Both the position numbers and the translations under genes were made by a program. The notes below the pieces were generated by a model. It saw only the letters and a program-made list of their open reading frames with translations. It was not told the origin of the DNA and ran no database searches. Below are positions 57,005 through 64,000 of a stretch of 64,000 nt of DNA, in pieces (position 1 is the first letter of the stretch; every line of letters begins with the position of its first letter). The DNA is from Alopecurus myosuroides (lineage: Eukaryota; Streptophyta; Magnoliopsida; Poales; Poaceae), in contig CM054062.1 of NCBI GenBank assembly GCA_028641055.1, forward strand, positions 235,178,376-235,242,375, written 5' to 3'.

Positions 57005-57690
57005 TAGGAGATTTACTTGGAGCAATGAGAAAAATGACCCGACCTTAAGTAAGATTGACAGTTTCTATTGAAATGAAGAGTGGGACGTCGCCTGTTTGGA
57101 TCGCATCCATCATGCGCTCTCCTCCTCGCTCTCCGGTCATTGTCCCCTTCTCCTCGCCAATGGTAGAGGCCCGAAGAGACCGAATCCTTCCGTTTCGAGA
57201 ACTTTTGGATAAAAATGCCGGGGTTTATGGAGGGGGTCAACAACGCATGGAATGTGCACTTTAGCCACGAGGATCCATGCCACCGCCTCTTCCACAAGCT
57301 CAAGAGAACGGGCCAATGTTTGAGACATTGGAGCAAGACTCTCTTCTCCAAGGCAAAAGTGGAGCTTCATATGGCCTTGGAGGTGATTCTTCGCCTAGAC
57401 ATTGCGCAAGACTCTAGAGCCCTTAGTGCGGGAGAGAGGGATATCCGTGTTAGGTTGAAGAGGAGGATTATCGGGTTGACGGCCCTTGAGAGATCCGGGA
57501 AAAGGCAAAGCTCGAGGGTTGCTAAGCTCAAGGAGGGGGATGCAGATACAAAGTTTTATTATCTACGCATCGACGCCCGAATAAGGAAAAACTTCATCCA
57601 TCGGTTGGGACATAACAATGGATGGGTGACGGCCCATGATCAAGAAAGGATAATGTTTCTTCTCTCTAAGAAAATAAAACGGTGCTGGTA
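57005..57690 (+). pseudogene. LINE ORF2 endonuclease C-terminus and linker, inverted
   Basis: The plus strand reads LTWSNEKNDPTLSKIDSF, HALSSSLSGHCPLLL (the SDHCPL endonuclease motif region), and PGFMEGVNNAWN, then HWSKTLFSKAKVELHMALEV, SRVAKLKEGDADTKFYYLRI and NFIHRLGHNNGWV. This is the segment that normally sits directly before the RT part found on the other strand at 56880. Confidence 0.8.
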
Positions 57691-59123
57691 ACCAATGATG
57701 CCTATCCTTGTGGGACTTGACAACAGTGCCCAAAGCCACTCTCGTTCACTTTGTAGCTTCGGAGGAGTGATCCAATATGCCTTTCGATATTTGCTGACCG
57801 ACACGCCGCAATTATTTCGTTGTTGTGAGGCTAGCACAGAAGACGCACAAGCCGCCTAGTATACACCAAGGACGAAATAATTGTACGGCGTGGTCCAGTA
57901 TGACAACGTGCTCTATCATGGCGATTTTTAAAATACATTGAACCACTACGTATCATTCATCTATTCACCTGCTTGCTGCCGGTACAGAGCGTTGCCCTTT
58001 TCCTTATTGATTCATCAATGAAAAGGTGAAGGAATACTGCTGCTATCGTTCGATTATACAAACAAACTTACTCCATATACAAACTACTAATATTGTCGGC
58101 TCGCCATAAAAAAGGCTATGCATTTATGTGCGTGCAGTGCAGGCACTGCTTCTGCAACCGACGATCCATCCATGATGATGACTTGATGGTGCATGTACTT
58201 TCTGACACCACAGCGACCGGGCCGGCAGGCGGCTACCCTACAGTTCCTCCTCGTCCTGGTACACAACCCAACGCAACGCAAACGCAGACGTCCACGTACG
58301 GCCGCACAAGAGCGACGCGCAGCCCACCGCGCCGTAATACGCACGTACAGTATCAGTATGTTATGCAGCGCGGCCTCGTCCGCGCATGCATATGCCGGTA
58401 TACGCATGTACGGAGTACGTATCTGCCATCGACTCCATGGTTGAGCGGCTTAACTGCGGCGACGGCGACCGGGCGGGAGGACGGACCAGCGATGGCAACG
58501 CTTGTTCCATGATTGGCACGCATGCCCGCCACCTACGCCGTCGCGCGGGAGCGAGCGGCATGGCCCCGGCCTCGTGTTGGCAATGGGACCTGATCCGAGA
58601 GAAATGTTCTGCAACGGCCCGCATCGTATAGTACTCGTTTCGGCGCTCGCAGTTTAATAACTGGGTGATGTCAATCAATGGCAGGAAAACTGTTTGGGTT
58701 CTTGTGTTTCAGTGGAGAATTGTGCATGTGGAGTGTATCGTTTGAGTACTCGGGGGCTCCCCCGCTTGTGCATGATTGGTCGACGGTCGGTAGGGGTTTG
58801 TGTCGGTGGCCGGGAGAGAGAGAGAGAAGGGGTTTCCTTCACGTGCTCGGTCGGAGCTGGGAGTGAGGATCTTCTTGGGTTCCAGGACCAGAGAATGACA
58901 GCCAGCTAGGAGATCCACTGCTTCCTTGTACTTCTTCAAATCCATCCTGCACATGGGAAATGCTACTACCCTGTACCCCATTAACGCACACACCACCAAA
59001 CGCCACGCGTGGCGGGTGCCGACGGCACGGCAGCTGCTCTTTCTCAGACAGAGCGGGGCGAGCTTTGGTTTGCAGGAGATTTCTCCTTTGGCTACAGAAA
59101 GGAAAACATCCCGTTCTGAGGAT
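57691..59123. other. Unassigned DNA between LINE and copia, possibly low-copy
   Basis: No family recognised. The minus-strand frame 58999-58709 (LKKYKEAVDLLAGCHSLVLE) and plus frames near 58093-58512 are open but overlap other frames. G-box-like CACGTG (58840) and CACGCGTG (59004) cores and a (GA)n run near 58815 are visible, so this might be promoter or gene-edge sequence. I cannot call a gene. Confidence 0.35.
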
Positions 59124-59462
59124 TGTTAGTTCTGAACCTGAAAAACGCACTCTAGCGAAACTGAAAGCAAGAACACTGAAGATTTTGTGCCGTGTAAACC
59201 TTACGGCTTTTCTCGTTTCTTTCTCCTTTTATTAACAACGAAGGGAAATCGTGGCTGGTAGTGATCCTACCCCTACGCTCGATCCGTTAGACTCGCGCCA
59301 TCCCACGAGACTCGATCGTGCTTGACCACGTAACTACGAAAACAGAAAACCAACAGCTCGAGACCTGACGCAGCAGGTTACTCGTGCCTATCTGAAACTT
59401 AACAGAAATAAACGACTACCTAATTGATACGTGACAGACAAGATTAGAAAACTAACAAATCA
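59124..59462 (-). repeat. copia 3' LTR
   Basis: 339 bp; minus strand TGATTTGTTAG...AGAACTAACA. Ends confirmed by the polypurine tract on one side and by alignment with 63845 onward. Confidence 0.9.
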
Positions 59463-59476
59463 CCTCCCTAATCTTG
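59463..59476 (-). promoter_or_regulatory. Polypurine tract of the copia element
   Basis: Minus strand AAGATTAGGGAGG immediately before the LTR start TGATTTG. Confidence 0.75.
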
Positions 59477-59479
59477 TCC

Positions 59480-62400
59480 TCAGTTTATTTCTGCCATCCC
59501 GATTCTGCTCCTGAGCTCCTGAAAACGGATACGCCCAAGGGACTTTGTCAGAATGTCAGCAAGCTGCACCTCCGTGCTGACGTAGTCGACCTCAAGCTCC
59601 TCCTGCTCCACGCACTGTCTGATGTAGTGGTAGCGAGTAGCTATGTGTTTGCTACGATCATGAAACACGGGATTCTTGCATAGTGATATCGCCGATTTGT
59701 TATCCACTAACAGCATCGGCGCTCGGATCTCCTCATTCATCAATTCTGCAAGGAGACGGCTAAGCCAAGTAGCCTGACAAGCAGCACTCGACGCAGCAAT
59801 ATATTCGGCTTCGCAGGACGATAGCGCCACAGCTCGCTGCTTCTGCGATTGCCAGGTAATAGGACCCTGACCAAGATAGAAAATGTGGCCGGTCGTGCTC
59901 TTCCGATCATCAATATCTCCGGCCAGATCAGCATCGCTGTAGCCCATGAGTTTTGCTCTTCCTTCCCCTTTTCTGAAGCAAATTCCAAAATTCAGAGAAC
60001 CTGCTATGTATCTTAGCAGCTGCTTCACCGCTGCCAAATGTTCAGACGTTGGGGTTTGCATAAACCTGCTCACATACCCGACAGCAAAGGTGATATCTGG
60101 TCTTGTGTGCACGAGATATCGCAGGCATCCAACTATGCTGCGATAATGTGTTACATCCACTGCCTTTCCGTTGCCATCCTTGCTCAGCTTGAGGCGTGTT
60201 TCCATGGGCGTTGAGCAAGAATTGCAATTCTCCAAACCTGCTCGCTGCAACAGTTTCTTGGCGTAGGCAGTCTGACACAGTGTGATCTGACCATCCTTCT
60301 GCTGCACCTCAATCCCCAAGTAGTAGCTGAGCTCGCCAAGATCGCTCATGCTGAAAACCTTGGTCATCTCATGCTTGAATGTGTTGATCTGTGCACTTGA
60401 GGCCCCGGCAATGATAAGGTCATCAACGTAGACGCCAATCAGAAGCAAATCGTTGCCGCCACCGCGCCGGTAGACGGCGTGCTCTGCCTGACACCTTGTG
60501 AAACCGAGAGCACGCATCGTGGCATCCAGCTTCGTGTTCCAGGCCCTCGGTGCCTGGCGCAGCCCGTACAGTGCTTTCTGTAACCTGAGCACTTTGTGTT
60601 CCTCGCCGCTGACAGTGTACCCGTTGGGCTGCTCGACGTAGACCTCTTCTCGTAGCTCGCCATTCAGAAAGGCCGTCTTCACATCCATGTGATGGATTGG
60701 CCAGCCGTGATGCGCGGCGAGGGCGATCAGCATGCGCACGGTGTCCATCCGAGCGACAGGCGCAAATGCTTCCTCGTAATCTACTCCTTGCTGCTGAACG
60801 TAGCCCTTTGCCACTAGCCGCGCCTTGCGCTTCACGATCTTGCCACTTGCATCCTTCTTCAGCTTATAAACCCACTTCAGGCCAATTGCTCGTGCTCCAG
60901 GTGGCAACTCACTCAGCCTCCAAGTGTCATTGGCCAAGATGCTTGCCATCTCTTCATTCATCGCGTCCCTCCACCCTTTCTCCTTCTCGGCCTCTGCAAA
61001 GCTTGCTGGCTCGTCTGCGAGGAAGAGACACTGCTCGCTCTCCTCGAGATCAACTGTGACAGTGGTGTCAAACAGGTTCTCGAGCATGCGATAGCGCCTG
61101 GGTGCCTCCTCTCCTGGAGATGGTTGTGACGCGTTCGTCGGTGGAGAGACGAATTCCGTGGCGGGAGCTTGAGGCGTGGTGGGTGTTCCCGGTGAGCTGG
61201 ATGGTGCGACGCCGTCTGCGTCGCGTGGGCCATTGTTCGCCGTGCGCGGTTCCATGCGCACCGCGCTGCCGTCGGCTGCTGTCTCTGATGCAGAGATGCA
61301 GAAACGCTCGACAGCAAAGCTCTCCAGCTCGCCGCGCTGTCCGTCTCTTGGAAGCTCGCTGGACCAGTCCCAGCTTGCGTCTTCGTCGAAGACGACGTCG
61401 CGCGACACATGCACGCGCTGCGTCGTGGGATCGTAGACGCGGTAGGCCGCCGTGCCCGGCTCGCAGCCGAACAAGACCATCCTCGTGCTTCTGTCCTCCA
61501 GTTTCTTCAGGTGTGGCCGCGCCACTTTGACGTGCGCGACGCGGCCGAAAGTGCGCAGGTGACGCACGCTCGGACGATGTCCAGTCCATGCCTCGAATGG
61601 AGTTTTGCCGATGACGCTCTTGGTGGTGCCCCGATTCAAGATGTAGACTGCCATCATGACAGCCTCTCCCCAAAACTGCGCCGGGACACCCTTCCCCTTC
61701 AGGAGACTGCGCGCCATGCCGACCACCGTTTGATTCCGGCGCTCGACGACGCCGTTCTGCTGCGGCGTGTACGGAGCCGTCAGCTGGCGCTTCACTCCCT
61801 TGTCAGCGAAGTAATCGCCGAGTTCTCTGGAAGTGAACTCGCCTCCGCGGTCGGTGCGCAGCGCCATGAGCTTGCGGCCGGACTCCAATTCGGCCTCTGA
61901 TTGAAACTTCTTGATCGCCGCTCCGGCCTGATCCTTGGAGACAAGCAGATGGATCCACATGTATCTACTGAAATCGTCGACTAGCAGAAGAAAATACCTC
62001 TTCCCTCCTGGCGTTGGAGGATCGATTGGACCACAGAGATCCGCGTGCACGAGTCCAAGTTGAAACTCAGCACGGTTGTGCGCCACGCGCGGGAAGGGCG
62101 ATCGCCTGTGCTTGCCTGCCAGGCATGCGTCGCAGAGGCGATCCGTTTCGTCCAGGAGAGGAAGGCCGTGCACCATGTCTCCACGCGCGAGCTGGCGCAG
62201 CGCATGGAAATTCATGTGTCCATAGCGTGCGTGCCATCGCCACGCGCCTTCTCCTTCGTGCAGAGCGAGACAGACTGGCCGTGCTATGTCGACGTAAAGC
62301 ACGTACAGCCTGACGGAGTTCTTCTGCACGCGGGCGAGAAGACGGCCATCCGGATCGCGAAGACGAAGGTATCCGTGCCGGATGTGGGTATCGTACCCGG

Positions 62401-63808
62401 CCTCGTCCAGCTGCCCCAGGCTTACGATGTTGCTGCGTAGCCTGGGCATGAAGTACACCTCCCGCAGCTCGAGGTGTTCGCCGTTGCGACACGTGAACAG
62501 AAGCGTGCCGCGCCCCTCGATCTGCACCGTGGAGTCGTCGCCCAGCTTGACGGAGCCGTGGACGCCGGTGTCCAGCGTGGTGAAGAATTCCCGCCTGCCG
62601 CACATGTGATTGCTGGCTCCGGTGTCCAGGAACCAGGCAGTGTCACACATGCCGGCGTCCGGCGTCGATCTCGCCTTGGAGCGCTCCTCGTTGAGCAACA
62701 CATGCTCGGTGCGGGTCGTGCGCTCTGGTGGCGTGTCCGGCGCGCACAGAGCGGCCAGGTAGAGAGCAGGTTTCTCTTCTTCTTCCTTCTGAGCGAGATT
62801 TGCTCGCTCCTTGCGTTCTCGCCGCGGCTCCGTACAGTCCCTGGAGAAGTGCCCGGCAAATTTATTACAATTGTAGCACTTCACCTTTGTCATGTCGCGG
62901 TCGCCGTTGTTCTCCCGTGCGCGCTGGCCGCTGTCGCGGTTCTGCTGCTGCGCCTTCCCTTTTCCTCTGAACTTGTTCTTCGTGCTGCCCGAGCTCTGCC
63001 CAGACTCGCGCTGCTTCCGGCGTGCCTCCCACTCCTCCTCTGTGAGAAGCAGTGCGCCACCAGCGCCCTGCGGCGGCGCCGTGCTCCCACGCTCCTCCGA
63101 GGTGCGCAGGCGCCCGAACAATTCCTCCACTGACAGCGTGCTCAAATCGAGAAGCGTTTCGATTGAGCATGCCATCTGCGCATAGCGATCTGGTACCACG
63201 CGCAAGATCCTTTGCACGATCGACAATTCCCCCACCGTGTCACCTAGTGACCGGAGGTTGTTGACGAGGGCCATCAGACGCAGACTGAAGGCATCGAGCG
63301 TCTCGCCGTCGCGAAACGAGATCAGCTCGAGCTCCTTTCGAAGACGCTGCGCGGTGGCCTCCCGGACGCGCTCCGTGCCCATCCTCATCATCTTCACTGT
63401 TTCCCAGGCCGATTTCGCCGTCTTCTTCACAGCGAGTGCGCCGACCATCTCCTGCGGCACAGCGCGCAGGATTGCAGCGAGCGCGGCCTTGTCGTTCGCC
63501 ACGCTTGATGGATTGCCCTCCACCGCGTCCCACATGTAACAGGCCTCGAGATTTATCTGCATCACGAGGGCCCATTCGATGTAGTTGGTGGAGGTGAGAG
63601 TGGGCCACTGTACGTTGCCGCCGGTGAAGATCCTCTCCTGCACGGTGCGCTCGTGGACGACGATCTCGCCGCCGCCACTCCGTGACGTGCTCCGACCACG
63701 GCTCTGCCTCCGTGTCCGTGGTGGAGTCTTGGATCGATCCGCAGGTGACTGCGGATGCGGCGTGGTCGACTTGGAGCCACCGCCGCCGTCGTTGCCCTTG
63801 CTCGCCAT
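59480..63808 (-). CDS. copia gag-pol polyprotein, 1442 aa, complete
   Basis: One frame from ATG 63808 to the stop, usual length for copia. Domains by residue: UBN2-type gag about 65-245; zinc knuckle [15 protein letters not shown] at 311-325; protease [11 protein letters not shown] at 392-402 (Asp395); pre-integrase zinc site H526, H531, C559, C562; integrase catalytic D590, D653, E689 (D653 and E689 35 apart, DD35E); reverse transcriptase about 965-1210 with Asp1042 in DVKTAF and YVDD at 1127-1130; RNase H about 1285-1430 with D1292, E1335, D1369 and ADILTK near the end. All catalytic residues are present. Oddity: the knuckle has five residues between the second Cys and His, where four is usual. 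No frameshift separates gag from pol, as is normal for copia. Confidence 0.97.
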   Translation of the reverse strand: MASKGNDGGGGSKSTTPHPQSPADRSKTPPRTRRQSRGRSTSRSGGGEIVVHERTVQERIFTGGNVQWPTLTSTNYIEWALVMQINLEACYMWDAVEGNPSSVANDKAALAAILRAVPQEMVGALAVKKTAKSAWETVKMMRMGTERVREATAQRLRKELELISFRDGETLDAFSLRLMALVNNLRSLGDTVGELSIVQRILRVVPDRYAQMACSIETLLDLSTLSVEELFGRLRTSEERGSTAPPQGAGGALLLTEEEWEARRKQRESGQSSGSTKNKFRGKGKAQQQNRDSGQRARENNGDRDMTKVKCYNCNKFAGHFSRDCTEPRRERKERANLAQKEEEEKPALYLAALCAPDTPPERTTRTEHVLLNEERSKARSTPDAGMCDTAWFLDTGASNHMCGRREFFTTLDTGVHGSVKLGDDSTVQIEGRGTLLFTCRNGEHLELREVYFMPRLRSNIVSLGQLDEAGYDTHIRHGYLRLRDPDGRLLARVQKNSVRLYVLYVDIARPVCLALHEGEGAWRWHARYGHMNFHALRQLARGDMVHGLPLLDETDRLCDACLAGKHRRSPFPRVAHNRAEFQLGLVHADLCGPIDPPTPGGKRYFLLLVDDFSRYMWIHLLVSKDQAGAAIKKFQSEAELESGRKLMALRTDRGGEFTSRELGDYFADKGVKRQLTAPYTPQQNGVVERRNQTVVGMARSLLKGKGVPAQFWGEAVMMAVYILNRGTTKSVIGKTPFEAWTGHRPSVRHLRTFGRVAHVKVARPHLKKLEDRSTRMVLFGCEPGTAAYRVYDPTTQRVHVSRDVVFDEDASWDWSSELPRDGQRGELESFAVERFCISASETAADGSAVRMEPRTANNGPRDADGVAPSSSPGTPTTPQAPATEFVSPPTNASQPSPGEEAPRRYRMLENLFDTTVTVDLEESEQCLFLADEPASFAEAEKEKGWRDAMNEEMASILANDTWRLSELPPGARAIGLKWVYKLKKDASGKIVKRKARLVAKGYVQQQGVDYEEAFAPVARMDTVRMLIALAAHHGWPIHHMDVKTAFLNGELREEVYVEQPNGYTVSGEEHKVLRLQKALYGLRQAPRAWNTKLDATMRALGFTRCQAEHAVYRRGGGNDLLLIGVYVDDLIIAGASSAQINTFKHEMTKVFSMSDLGELSYYLGIEVQQKDGQITLCQTAYAKKLLQRAGLENCNSCSTPMETRLKLSKDGNGKAVDVTHYRSIVGCLRYLVHTRPDITFAVGYVSRFMQTPTSEHLAAVKQLLRYIAGSLNFGICFRKGEGRAKLMGYSDADLAGDIDDRKSTTGHIFYLGQGPITWQSQKQRAVALSSCEAEYIAASSAACQATWLSRLLAELMNEEIRAPMLLVDNKSAISLCKNPVFHDRSKHIATRYHYIRQCVEQEELEVDYVSTEVQLADILTKSLGRIRFQELRSRIGMAEIN

Positions 63809-63830
63809 CGCCCCGAAGCTCGTACGTCAG

Positions 63831-63842
63831 GCTCTGATACCA
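63831..63842 (-). promoter_or_regulatory. copia primer binding site, initiator tRNA-Met
   Basis: Minus strand TGGTATCAGAGC, two bases after the LTR end. Exact complement of the initiator methionine tRNA 3' end, the standard copia primer. Confidence 0.92.
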
Positions 63843-63844
63843 GA

Positions 63845-64000
63845 TGTTAGTTCTGAACCTGAAAAACGCACTCTAGCGAAACTGAAAGCAAGAACACTGA
63901 AGATTTTGTGCCGTGTAAACCTTACGGCTTTTCTCGTTTCTTTCTCCTTTTATTAACAACGAAGGGAAATCGTGGCTGGTAGTGATCCTACCCCTACGCT
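63845..64000 (-). repeat. copia 5' LTR, partial (cut by window edge)
   Basis: 156 bp visible; identical by eye to 59124-59279. Confidence 0.92.

Larger units (their letters stand above)
37361..57690 (-). mobile_element. LINE (third), minus strand, 5'-inverted, split by RLG-B
   Basis: 3' end at 37361 with a short poly-A (T7 on the plus strand, 37354-37360). The minus-strand body covers 37361-38957 and resumes at 56035-56880, the two halves meeting within the reverse transcriptase. The next upstream part of ORF2 (end of endonuclease and linker) is present at about 57005-57690 but on the plus strand, so the 5' part is inverted. Everything upstream of the endonuclease C-terminus is missing. Confidence 0.75.
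59124..64000 (-). mobile_element. Ty1/copia retrotransposon, intact, runs off right edge
   Basis: 3' LTR at 59124-59462, one unbroken gag-pol frame (63808-59480), primer site at 63831-63842, and 5' LTR from 63845 to beyond the window. All domains are present in copia order, with integrase before RT. The visible 156 bp of the two LTRs are identical by eye. It looks recent and potentially autonomous. The right TSD is outside; the left flank is AGGAT. Confidence 0.95.

Noticed and set aside
60697..63956. Long plus-strand ORFs and other minus frames inside the copia region
   Set aside because: Shadows of the GC-rich 1442-codon polyprotein frame.
1..64000. CRISPR array, tRNA, rRNA, organelle insert or integrated virus
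   Set aside because: The only regular repeats are the tandem arrays listed, with no spacer structure. No cloverleaf or rRNA core sequence was recognised, and no pararetrovirus or other viral gene set was seen.

Overview
This is plant nuclear DNA, almost certainly from a large-genome cool-season grass (Pooideae; wheat, barley, rye or oat relatives). The evidence is the set of long terminal repeats beginning TGATACGTCTCCAACGTATC, which I recognise as abundant in that group, plus the primer sites, the LINE types and the lack of any compact gene cluster. I see no complete ordinary host gene. The window is a nest of transposable elements, and much of it can be read as layers because several target-site duplications (TSDs) are intact.

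Region 1 (1-7687) is a minus-strand Ty3/gypsy element of the Tat/Grande type. Its gag-protease frame has one internal stop, its pol gene is cut off at the very start of reverse transcriptase, and it carries a multi-exon accessory ORF on the opposite strand. It runs off the left edge. Next to it are a minus-strand LINE-ORF1-like fragment (7690-8545) and a plus-strand LINE ORF2 fragment.

Region 2 (8560-31689) is that LINE ORF2 split by a 22.5 kb minus-strand LTR element (8809-31318, TSD ATATG). The LTR element has 5.6 kb LTRs, a gag-only interior and a truncated right LTR. Its left LTR is itself split by an 11.9 kb CACTA DNA transposon (12829-24724, TSD CTA). The CACTA carries no recognisable transposase catalytic gene. 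It does carry gene pieces: a coiled-coil/acidic ORF, a Werner-type 3'-5' exonuclease head to head with a zf-XS-like zinc-finger gene, and a spliced gene fragment with an exon amplified in tandem.

Region 3 (31.8-37.36 kb) holds a truncated copia fragment, the 3' end of a second LINE and about 1.9 kb of unexplained, possibly low-copy DNA.

Region 4 (37361-57690) is a third LINE, minus strand, with a 5' inversion of the twin-priming kind. A gypsy element (RLG-B, 38963-56034) sits inside its reverse transcriptase. A second gypsy element (RLG-C, 38970-45731, TSD TCTAT) sits seven bases inside the LTR of RLG-B. Part of the interior of RLG-B is replaced by 5.26 kb of unrelated DNA that includes a LINE ORF1 tail, MITE-like repeats and a duplicated 0.9 kb unit.

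Region 5 (59124-64000) is a minus-strand Ty1/copia element with an unbroken 1442-codon gag-pol, a perfect initiator-methionine tRNA primer site and, over the 156 bases visible on both sides, identical LTRs. It is the youngest and the only plausibly active element here. The DNA between Regions 4 and 5 (57691-59123) has no gene I recognise.

No tRNA, rRNA, CRISPR or bacterial operon structure was seen. All reading was by eye, so exon borders and repeat ends are approximate to a few bases except where a TSD fixes them.
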